Source of the DNA: Hadesarchaea archaeon
Lineage (GTDB): Archaea; Hadarchaeota; Hadarchaeia; Hadarchaeales; Hadarchaeaceae
Reading direction: 5' to 3'
Length of the DNA: 12,018 nucleotides
NCBI GenBank assembly: GCA_030601665.1
Contig: JAUWBP010000018.1
Coordinates: 1 to 12,018 of the forward strand
Of this stretch, positions 1 through 6,274 are shown in pieces. The position numbers and the translations under genes were made by a program. Every line of letters starts with the position of its first letter. Positions within the stretch are counted from its first letter, which is position 1. The notes beneath the pieces were generated by a model. The model saw only the letters and a program-made list of their open reading frames with translations, ran no database searches and was not told the DNA's origin.

Positions 1-859
1 GTTGGTAATCGATCAGCTGGCGTGGTATCAGCGGCGAGGTGCGGACATCTATCTATGTGTTGCAGATCTCGAGGCATATTCAGCGCGAGGGATCCCCCCT
101 GAGGAGTCGAGGAAGCTCGCGGCTGAGGAATATCTCGCTAACTATCAAGCGCTCGGACTAAATGTAGAGCGGTGTCATGTTTATTTTCAATCTCGCAGCG
201 ATGTCGTTCGCCACCTCGCGTTCCTCCTAGCCAAGCGGGTGAATTTCAGCGAGCTGCGCGCAATCTACGGCTTCGCGGGTGAGTCGAACATCTCCCACAT
301 TTTTTACCCAATGATCGACGTTGCGGATATCCTACATCCCCAGCTGAAGGAGTTTGGGGGGCCGCGTCCAACTGTCGTACCCGTGGGCGTCGATCAGGAT
401 CCCCATCTCAGGCTCGCACGGGACGTGGCGGCCCGTTTCCAGCGGGAGTTCGACTTCGTGCTTCCCTCTTCCACCTACCACCGCCTCCTACCCGGCCTGA
501 CGGGCGGGAAGATGTCGAGCAGCAAGCCAGAGACGGCGATTTTTCTGACGGATAGCGCTGAGGACATCAAGAATAAAATTAAAGATGCTTTTACGGGCGG
601 CAGACCAACGGCGGTGGAGCAGCGAAAACGTGGGGGGGACCCAGATAAATGTAGGGTTTACGAACTCTACGTTTATCACCTCATACCCGATGATGAGAAG
701 CTCCTAGATTTAAGGGAGGCATGCAAATCTGGAGCGATAATTTGTGGCGATTGCAAATTGCGGGCAATTGAGCTCATGGCGAAGTTCTTAAAGGTGCATC
801 AAGCCAAGCGGGAACGCGCTGAATCCAAAGCAAAGAAACTTGTGGAGAAAGTTTATTAA
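1..859 (+). CDS. trpS: Tryptophanyl-tRNA synthetase, C-terminal ~285 residues (5' end outside window)
   Basis: This class I aminoacyl-tRNA synthetase charges tRNA-Trp with tryptophan in the cytosol. The reading frame is open from the window edge (first full codon at position 2). The TTG there is internal, because the N-terminal part of the Rossmann fold with the HIGH-type motif is missing. Visible residues run from the middle of the catalytic domain. The family block VGVDQDPH is at about residues 128-135, and the ATP-binding signature KMSSS (the KMSKS loop) is at 170-174. Next comes the C-terminal helical anticodon-binding part with the sequence GAIICGDCK (about 244-252), which archaeal TrpRS share. 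The gene ends in TAA at 857-859 and converges on the radical SAM gene 46 bp away. Archaeal TrpRS is typically about 370 or more residues, so roughly 90 are missing. The identification is firm. Confidence 0.95.
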   Translation, partial: LVIDQLAWYQRRGADIYLCVADLEAYSARGIPPEESRKLAAEEYLANYQALGLNVERCHVYFQSRSDVVRHLAFLLAKRVNFSELRAIYGFAGESNISHIFYPMIDVADILHPQLKEFGGPRPTVVPVGVDQDPHLRLARDVAARFQREFDFVLPSSTYHRLLPGLTGGKMSSSKPETAIFLTDSAEDIKNKIKDAFTGGRPTAVEQRKRGGDPDKCRVYELYVYHLIPDDEKLLDLREACKSGAIICGDCKLRAIELMAKFLKVHQAKRERAESKAKKLVEKVY

Positions 860-901
860 GCGCTCATCTGCGACGCGAAAGCCTCAAGTCTAGATTGCGG
901 A

Positions 902-907
902 ATTTTT
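902..907 (+). terminator. Possible weak T-tract terminator after trpS
   Basis: The 46-bp gap between the convergent trpS and radical SAM genes contains ATTTTT at 902-907 on the plus strand, just before and into the last codon region of the minus-strand gene. Archaeal termination often needs only a short run of T. I see no convincing stem-loop here, so this is a weak call made mainly from position. Confidence 0.25.
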
Positions 908-2570
908 ACATGCGCGATGAGGAGCCTGGCTCAACTGATTCATGATGAAGATCTCGAGTCCCCGAGCGCACCTTGAACAACGATCGCGGAAAATCAGCAA
1001 GCTTCATCATCGGCTGTACTACTTTTGCCCCATGTTTCCATTTGTAATAGAGCATGTACAAAAACATCGAACCCATAGCAATTTTTCCTTGCTTATCGGG
1101 GGCCCAGAGTTTTATGTTGTGCTTCCAGCATGTTGCAAAGAAATCCCAGTGCAAATCTGTTAGATGGCGTAAATCTGCCTGTCTCGCATTGCTCAACAGA
1201 CATTCCTCCTCAGATGTGAAAAATAGTGGAACGTAAAACAATTTCGCTTCCTTCAACTTATCCACGAGCTCCATCGTCGCAAGCGTGTCTTTTTCATCCT
1301 CGCCAGGCAGACCGACAACAAGCGTCGCCAGTGGACAAATGTCGTTATCGTTGAGGATGCCAACTGCTTGAGTGACAACTTCGCACCAGTCTTTTGCTTC
1401 GTACGGCAGCGGCTTGCCTTGCATGTGTTTTTTGATCAACTTTACGCTTCCAGTTTCTATCCCAACTTCAACCGAAGCCACTCTTCTTCCATTGTATCTC
1501 CATCTGCCTTTTTCCACGAGCGTCGGCGCGATTTCCTCAATCATTTTCGGATCGTGTGCCACTGGAGGGAGGGCGGCATGCGCAAACTGCAAGTACTCAA
1601 CGTTAGGTATTTTACCAATTGTTTCTATCAACTCGACGATAGCTTGCTTGTTAGGGACGAATCGCTCGCCGCATTTATAGAGAAACATGTCATCTGTCTG
1701 CAGCACGATCATTCTCGAACCTGCACGCGCGTTGAGTTCCGCTTCCTTTTTAATTTTTTCTAGGGGGAACGAATATCTCGTCCGCATTGTGGGCGAACAG
1801 AACTGGCATCCCCTGCCGCAGCCCCGGGTTATCTCGACCACACCAAATAGCGCCGGGTTTTTTATCATTGGGATCCCATCAAGCTCTGGCTTCTCCGTTT
1901 CGACGACCTTTGGTAGTGATTCGCCATTCATCGCCTTTCTGAATATTTCTAACGCGGAGCGATCACCCGCTCCTATTATCACCGTGTTTATCCCATACTC
2001 CTCCTGCATGTTTCCCCTGACGATTTGCCAAGCGCCAGAACCTCCAACTATAAGTTTAGCCCCATGTCTTTTCCAAATGCGGCGTTTCATCAAATTTCTA
2101 AACTCAGCTGCCGCGAGGGGTTCACTACCAAAACCCACCAGCGAAGTGTAAGTTCGGCTGACAAACCCGATACCCAATGGATCCATCGTCGAGATTCCAA
2201 CTGCCATTGTCTTTGGGCCCACAAATTTGCTGAGATTATGTGGGGCGCAGGTCACAACATTATTTTCCCCAAATTCCTCAATCAATAAGGCCTCTATTTT
2301 CCTCAATCCATAGGGGGCGAAGAGGGCGCTACCGTCATCATTGTTGGGTGTTATAGGATACCAGTATTTTCTCAAAATTTTTATTGGGATTATTTTTGAC
2401 GGAAATCCCCCTGTGAACGCGATGAAGGGATTCAAATTAAAATCACTCATTTCAATTACAGAAGCAGTCAGCACGATCGGCACACCACCGTTATGTGGTT
2501 CATTAGCGCCAATCGAAGTATTTCGATTTAGAAATTTGCCAAGCGGTATGAAACTACTGCCCCAAACCAA
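906..2570 (-). CDS. Radical SAM protein with probable N-terminal cobalamin-binding region
   Basis: A 554-residue protein of the B12-binding-domain radical SAM type; substrate and reaction are unknown. The 4Fe-4S cluster motif CxxxCxxC is clear: C251, C255, C258 in TRGCGRGCQFC. Further in are a glycine-rich segment VEVGIETGS (about 368-375) and VVGLPGED (418-425), both typical of the radical SAM barrel. The N-terminal ~240 residues resemble the Rossmann-like region that precedes the cluster in this group (APYGLRKIEA at 85-94, LIVGGSGAW at 173-181), but no clear DxHxxG cobalamin ligand motif is visible, so B12 binding is inferred. The start is a TTG at 2570-2568, chosen because GGAGG lies 7 nt upstream and because the family-like segment PIVLTA at 31-36 must be included. 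The gene is more AT-rich than the ATP synthase genes beside it. No neighbour points to a substrate. Confidence 0.85.
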   Translation of the reverse strand: MVWGSSFIPLGKFLNRNTSIGANEPHNGGVPIVLTASVIEMSDFNLNPFIAFTGGFPSKIIPIKILRKYWYPITPNNDDGSALFAPYGLRKIEALLIEEFGENNVVTCAPHNLSKFVGPKTMAVGISTMDPLGIGFVSRTYTSLVGFGSEPLAAAEFRNLMKRRIWKRHGAKLIVGGSGAWQIVRGNMQEEYGINTVIIGAGDRSALEIFRKAMNGESLPKVVETEKPELDGIPMIKNPALFGVVEITRGCGRGCQFCSPTMRTRYSFPLEKIKKEAELNARAGSRMIVLQTDDMFLYKCGERFVPNKQAIVELIETIGKIPNVEYLQFAHAALPPVAHDPKMIEEIAPTLVEKGRWRYNGRRVASVEVGIETGSVKLIKKHMQGKPLPYEAKDWCEVVTQAVGILNDNDICPLATLVVGLPGEDEKDTLATMELVDKLKEAKLFYVPLFFTSEEECLLSNARQADLRHLTDLHWDFFATCWKHNIKLWAPDKQGKIAMGSMFLYMLYYKWKHGAKVVQPMMKLADFPRSLFKVRSGTRDLHHESVEPGSSSRM

Positions 2571-2577
2571 ATGTCAG

Positions 2578-2582
2578 CCTCC
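2578..2582 (-). promoter_or_regulatory. Strong Shine-Dalgarno site for the radical SAM gene
   Basis: On the minus strand GGAGG is followed by a 7-nt spacer and then TTG at 2570. This near-perfect match to the archaeal 16S 3' end decides the start codon in favour of the TTG over the internal GTG at codon 30 and ATG at codon 41. Confidence 0.8.
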
Positions 2583-2604
2583 ACGACCACACCGTAATTA
2601 AGCG

Positions 2605-2612
2605 TTTATAAA
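2605..2612 (-). promoter_or_regulatory. TATA box for the radical SAM gene
   Basis: TTTATAAA lies in the 85-bp gap between the atpB stop and the radical SAM start, 34 nt before the TTG. With a usual archaeal spacing of about 25 nt from the box to the transcript start, the leader would begin very close to the Shine-Dalgarno site. The gene therefore probably has its own promoter. I see no oligo-T terminator after atpB, so read-through from atpAB is also possible. Confidence 0.6.
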
Positions 2613-2655
2613 GCTTCCCAGAAATTGCAGTAATTTGCTTTCGTTTTGTTCAAGG

Positions 2656-4050
2656 TCAACTCTGAGGACGTAGGTACTTCTCGATGAACTTCGGGTCGAC
2701 CCGCTTCAGCTCGGTCGTGGGTAGTGTGCGCAGGAGTTCCCACCCCAGGTCGAGCGTGGTCTCGATCGATCGGTCTTCGTCTCGCCGTTGGTTCACGAAT
2801 TCTCGCTCGAAGCGGTCGGCAAAACTCAAGTAGCGGCGGTCTCGCTCGGTCAGCGCCTCCTCCCCGACGACCGCAACCAATGCTCGAAGATCCTTGCCTT
2901 CAGCATAAGCTGCGTAAAGCTGGTTTGAGACGTCGCTGTGGTCTTCCCGTGTGTGGCCGGCACCTATGCCGTCCTTCATCAGTCTCGAGAGCGAGGGGAG
3001 CACGTTGAGGGGCGGGTAGACTCCCTTGCGGTGGAGCTCGCGGTCCATGACGAGCTGCCCTTCGGTGATGTAGCCCGTGAGGTCGGGAATTGGGTGGGTG
3101 ATGTCGTCACCCGGCATGGTCAAGATTGGCATTTGGGTCACTGAGCCCTTCTTTTTCTTTATCCTTCCGGCACGCTCGTACATCATCGCAAGGTCCGTGT
3201 ACAAGTAGCCGGGATAGCCCCGCCTTCCCGGTACCTCGCTTCGGGCGGCGGAAATCTCTCGCAGGGCTTCGCAGTAGTTCGTCATATCGACCAAGATGAC
3301 CAGCACGTGCATCCCTTGGGTGAACGCGAAGTACTCGGCGGTCGTCAGGGCCAAGCGTGGCGTGAGGATGCGCTCGATTGCTGGGTCGCTCGCAAGGTTC
3401 AAAAAGACTGTTGCCCGCTCGAGTGCGCCAGTTCGCTCGAAGTCGTGTATGAAGAACGCTGCTTCCTCATGCGTTATCCCCATCCCACAAAACACCACGG
3501 AGAACTTCTCCTCCTCGCCGATCACCTTCGCCTGCCTAGCGATCTGCGCTGCGAGCTCGTTGTGGGGAAGGCCTGAGCCCGAGAAGATGGGCAACTTTTG
3601 ACCCCGGACGAGCGTGTTCATGCCGTCTATGGCTGAAATGCCAGTCTGGATGAACTCGCTAGGGTACTCTCGTGCCGCCGGATTTATAGGGGCTCCATGC
3701 ACATCCCACTCGTCCTCGAAAATCGGTTTCGGCCCGCCATCTATGGGCTCGCCACGCCCGCTAAAAATTCTGCCGAGCAACTCGAGTCCGACGCCGAGCT
3801 TGATGGTATCGCCCGTGAAGCGAACGCGGGTTTTTAGGGTATCGATACCGCTTGTACCCTCGTAGACCTGCACCACCGCGCGATCCTCGTAGGCATCCAG
3901 TACCTGCCCGTGTTTTATCTCCCCATCGGGCGTGGTCACCTCGACGACCTCTCCGTAGGCGACGCCACTCACACTCTCGACTATCATCAACGGGCCAGAA
4001 ACTTTACCGACAGTTAAATATTCGCGGCTCTTCACGGTTTCACTTTTCAC
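2656..4050 (-). CDS. atpB: A-type ATP synthase subunit B (non-catalytic head subunit)
   Basis: This subunit alternates with AtpA in the A3B3 hexamer of the soluble A1 head and contributes to the nucleotide interfaces without catalysing hydrolysis. An N-terminal beta-barrel (through about residue 75) is followed by the RecA-like domain. Where catalytic subunits carry a Walker A loop, this protein has GSGLPHNE (about 158-165), the degenerate loop typical of B subunits. Other family blocks are SAARSEVPGRRGYPGYLYTDLA-like residues in mid-protein and LPSLSRLMKDGIG near the C-terminal domain. Length is about 464, normal for the family. Three in-frame GTG codons compete (4059, 4050, 4035). I chose 4050 because GGGTGA lies 5 nt upstream; starting at 4059 would add three residues. 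It overlaps the end of atpA, so the two are probably translationally coupled. Confidence 0.96.
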   Translation of the reverse strand: MKSETVKSREYLTVGKVSGPLMIVESVSGVAYGEVVEVTTPDGEIKHGQVLDAYEDRAVVQVYEGTSGIDTLKTRVRFTGDTIKLGVGLELLGRIFSGRGEPIDGGPKPIFEDEWDVHGAPINPAAREYPSEFIQTGISAIDGMNTLVRGQKLPIFSGSGLPHNELAAQIARQAKVIGEEEKFSVVFCGMGITHEEAAFFIHDFERTGALERATVFLNLASDPAIERILTPRLALTTAEYFAFTQGMHVLVILVDMTNYCEALREISAARSEVPGRRGYPGYLYTDLAMMYERAGRIKKKKGSVTQMPILTMPGDDITHPIPDLTGYITEGQLVMDRELHRKGVYPPLNVLPSLSRLMKDGIGAGHTREDHSDVSNQLYAAYAEGKDLRALVAVVGEEALTERDRRYLSFADRFEREFVNQRRDEDRSIETTLDLGWELLRTLPTTELKRVDPKFIEKYLRPQS

Positions 4051-5827
4051 CCTTCTCACCCTGGAACGGTACCTTCCTCGTCCGCATCAGCTCCTCGAAC
4101 TGTTCCTTGAGCTGCGTTTCAAATTTTTCCTGTTCATCCGCGAACTTCTCGGGGGAGAGTCGCTTCATGCCCGCGATGGTCTTCGTGATTGGCAGCTTTT
4201 TGATCTCCTCGACCGAGATGCCTCGTCGTGCTGCCTCCACAGAGTTGCGATAGAAATCGAGCACTAGCTTGAGCATCCCGAACTGCTTCTCGATAGAGCA
4301 GTAGGTGTCGACCTCATGGAAGGCGAACTGTTGGAGGAAGTCTTCCCTCATCATCCGCGCGGTCTCGAGCACGGCTCGATCCGGCTCAGGCAAGGCATCG
4401 GGCCCTACGAGCTTCACAATTTCATCGAGTTCGGCCTCCTTCTGGAGCATGGCGATCGATTCATCGCGTAATGGCTTCCAATCTTCGTGGAGCTTTTCTT
4501 TCCACCACTCGCGGACGTTGTCGATGTAAAGTGAGTAGCTATTGAGCCAGTGGATGGCCGGGAAGTGGCGCCGGTCGGCCAGCCCCGTGTCGAGTGCCCA
4601 GAAGACCTTGACGATGCGAAGCGTGTTTTGTGAAACGGGCTCCGAGAGGTCGCCACCCGGAGGCGAAACGGCTCCGAGCACGGTCACGGAGCCGAGCCTC
4701 TCCTCGCTTCCGAGCGTTCGAACCCGCCCAGCTCGCTCATAGAACTCCGCCAGCCTCGAAGCGAGGTAAGCTGGGAAGCCTTCCTCTCCTGGCATCTCCT
4801 CGAGGCGCCCGGAAATCTCACGCATCGCCTCGGCCCATCGTGAGGTGGAATCCGCCATGAGCGCCACATCGTAGCCCATATCCCGGAAGTACTCGGCGAT
4901 GGTTATTCCCGTGTAGACGCTCGCCTCGCGCGCGGCCACGGGCATGTTTGAGGTGTTGGCGATAAGTATAGTGCGTTCCATTAGCGACTCGCCGCTGCGC
5001 GGATCCTTTAGCTTGGGGAAGTGGACGAGCACGTCACACATCTCGTTGCCCCGCTCGCCACAACCCACATAAACGACCACGTCTGCGGCTGCCCATTTCG
5101 CGAACTGATGGAGCATGACCGTTTTACCCGTGCCGAAGCCTCCGGGAATCGCTGCAGTACCCCCTTTCGCGATTGGGAAGAACGTGTCGATGACGCGCTG
5201 CCCAGAGATGAGCGGCTCATTTGGATCAATCTTCTTCTTAAATGGCCTCGCCCGCCGCACAGGCCAAGTTTGCATCATTGTGACCTCCTGCATCCCGCCG
5301 ACGGTTTCAATCGTGGCGATGATATCCTCGATTTTATGGGCACCATCCGCGAGCTCTAGGACCCTCCCGCTGACGCCAGGGGGGGCCAAAATTCGATGTT
5401 CGACAAGCTTGCTCTCCTTGACGGTCCCGAGCACATCACCCTCGACGATCTCTGCGCCGCGCTTGACTTTTGGCACGAACTCCCACTTCTTATCTCGCGG
5501 CAGGGCATAGGCGAAGACGCCTCGCTTTATCATATCTCCTATTTTCGTCCGGATGATTGTGAGCGGCCGCTGCGTGCCGTCATAGATAGCGCCGACAAGT
5601 CCCGGCCCAAGCTCTACAGAGAGCGGTTTTCCAGTACCCTCGACCTTCTCGCCCGGTTTTATGCCAGAGGTCTCCTCGTACACTTGAATCGTCGCGCGTT
5701 CTCCGGTCAGGCCGATTATCTCGCCCATCAGGCCCTCTTCGCCGACCTTGACGAGCTCATACATCTCAGAGCCCTTCATTCCATCGGCGATCACCACGGG
5801 TCCAGTGATCCTAACGATCTTTCCCAA
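4040..5827 (-). CDS. atpA: A-type ATP synthase subunit A (catalytic head subunit)
   Basis: Catalytic subunit of the A1 head, making or hydrolysing ATP at the A/B interfaces. It is 595 residues, normal for the family. In order: an N-terminal beta-barrel (about 1-70), the bulge or non-homologous domain specific to A-type A subunits (about 110-190, including LAPPGVSG at 147-154), the RecA-like domain, and the C-terminal helical domain. Walker A is GGFGTGKT at 229-236, with K235 and T236. GERGNE at 257-262 carries the catalytic glutamate, and SRWAEAMREISGR and PGEEGFPAY (346-354) follow. No intein interrupts the P-loop. The TTG start at 5827 is preceded directly by an in-frame TGA, so no longer start exists, and GGGGTG lies 5 nt upstream. 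The gene is first in a minus-strand atpA-atpB unit, divergent from atpH. Confidence 0.97.
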   Translation of the reverse strand: MGKIVRITGPVVIADGMKGSEMYELVKVGEEGLMGEIIGLTGERATIQVYEETSGIKPGEKVEGTGKPLSVELGPGLVGAIYDGTQRPLTIIRTKIGDMIKRGVFAYALPRDKKWEFVPKVKRGAEIVEGDVLGTVKESKLVEHRILAPPGVSGRVLELADGAHKIEDIIATIETVGGMQEVTMMQTWPVRRARPFKKKIDPNEPLISGQRVIDTFFPIAKGGTAAIPGGFGTGKTVMLHQFAKWAAADVVVYVGCGERGNEMCDVLVHFPKLKDPRSGESLMERTILIANTSNMPVAAREASVYTGITIAEYFRDMGYDVALMADSTSRWAEAMREISGRLEEMPGEEGFPAYLASRLAEFYERAGRVRTLGSEERLGSVTVLGAVSPPGGDLSEPVSQNTLRIVKVFWALDTGLADRRHFPAIHWLNSYSLYIDNVREWWKEKLHEDWKPLRDESIAMLQKEAELDEIVKLVGPDALPEPDRAVLETARMMREDFLQQFAFHEVDTYCSIEKQFGMLKLVLDFYRNSVEAARRGISVEEIKKLPITKTIAGMKRLSPEKFADEQEKFETQLKEQFEELMRTRKVPFQGEKGEK

Positions 5828-5832
5828 TCAAA

Positions 5833-5838
5833 CACCCC
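5833..5838 (-). promoter_or_regulatory. Shine-Dalgarno site for atpA
   Basis: On the minus strand GGGGTG is followed by TTTGA and then the TTG start. The GGTG part pairs with the CACC of the archaeal 16S 3' end. An in-frame TGA abuts the TTG, so this site and the stop together fix the start. Confidence 0.65.
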
Positions 5839-5864
5839 GAGCTCCAGCTATGATTAGTGGCTTC

Positions 5865-5931
5865 ACTTTTATGAATATCTCCCCTAATTTATCTACTGAA
5901 ATCAGAACTTTTATGAGCACTGTTTCTAATT
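5865..5931 (+). repeat. Two-box motif repeated 42 bp apart in the atpA/atpH divergent promoter
   Basis: ACTTTTATGA occurs at 5865-5874 and again at 5907-5916. CTAATT occurs at 5884-5889 and again at 5926-5931. Both boxes are therefore repeated with exactly the same 42-bp offset and the same 9-nt internal spacing. Outside the two boxes the copies have diverged. This could be a duplicated promoter element, a pair of regulator sites, or the remains of a small tandem duplication. The TATA-like sequences for both divergent genes fall inside the first box. Confidence 0.6.
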
Positions 5932-5947
5932 AACTTTGACGCTGGAT

Positions 5948-5952
5948 GGTGA
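5948..5952 (+). promoter_or_regulatory. Shine-Dalgarno site for atpH
   Basis: GGTGA is followed by a 6-nt spacer and GTG at 5959. It supports the GTG start. The nearby ATG at 5946 is in another frame. Confidence 0.65.
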
Positions 5953-5958
5953 GGCTGA

Positions 5959-6270
5959 GTGGTCGAAGAAAGTCTTCGCGCGATTTTCGAGGCGGAGAAA
6001 AAGGCGAAAGAGCATGTGGAAGCGGCGCAGCAAGAAGCCGCAGCTATGCTCGAATCCGCCCGAAAAGAAGTGGAGAAACTAAAGGAGAGCGCAAAAGCTG
6101 AGACGAAATCAAAAGCGGAAAAAGTGATCGAGGAATCAAGGAAAAAGGCAGAGGCCGATGTGCAGGAGCTGCTGAAGAAAAATCGCAGACAAATCCAAGC
6201 GATGGAGCGAAAAGCTAGGGAGAGGCACGCGGAGGCGACCAAGCTCGTTCTAGATGTCATCCTCAAGTGA
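5959..6270 (+). CDS. atpH: A-type ATP synthase subunit H (peripheral stalk coiled coil)
   Basis: A 103-residue, highly charged protein rich in Ala, Glu and Lys, with no membrane segment, predicted to be one long coiled coil over nearly its whole length. In A-type ATP synthases subunit H pairs with subunit E to form the peripheral stalks that hold the head against rotation. Sequence alone would permit other coiled-coil proteins; length and position immediately before atpI, the usual archaeal order, make the assignment. The start is GTG at 5959, supported by GGTGA 6 nt upstream. The end overlaps the longest possible start of atpI by 17 nt. Confidence 0.88.
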   Translation: MVEESLRAIFEAEKKAKEHVEAAQQEAAAMLESARKEVEKLKESAKAETKSKAEKVIEESRKKAEADVQELLKKNRRQIQAMERKARERHAEATKLVLDVILK

Positions 6271-6274
6271 TCCC

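Larger units (their letters stand above)
5828..5958. promoter_or_regulatory. Divergent promoter region between atpA and atpH
   Basis: These 131 bp must carry the promoters for both halves of the ATP synthase locus. For atpH (+) the best TATA-like sequence is TTTTATGA at 5909-5916, about 42 nt before the GTG. For atpA (-) the best is TCATAAAA (complement of 5867-5874), about 39 nt before the TTG. Either assignment gives a leader of about 15-20 nt. The region is AT-rich compared with the flanking genes, and it contains an imperfect tandem repeat described separately. Confidence 0.65.

Noticed and set aside
885..900. Imperfect palindrome around TCTAGA in the trpS/radical SAM gap
   Set aside because: The stem is short, includes a wobble pair and is mostly the self-complementary hexamer; it is not a credible terminator hairpin or binding site on this evidence.
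1368..2288. Plus-strand ORFs of 87-154 codons inside the radical SAM gene
   Set aside because: The minus-strand frame has clear family motifs over its whole length, and the plus-strand translations have none and no ribosome sites.
5120..5143. Possible intein at the AtpA P-loop, a known insertion site in some archaea
   Set aside because: The Walker A loop is continuous and the protein has normal length, so no intein is present.
4305..5510. Several long open frames on the strand opposite atpA, and other-frame ORFs of 70-150 codons
   Set aside because: They lie wholly within atpA, show low-complexity Arg/Ser/Pro-rich translations with no recognisable motifs, and are the expected shadow of a GC-rich coding sequence.
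5946..5948. ATG upstream of atpH as an alternative start
   Set aside because: It is out of frame with atpH (13 nt before the GTG) and overlaps the GGTGA site that serves the GTG at 5959.
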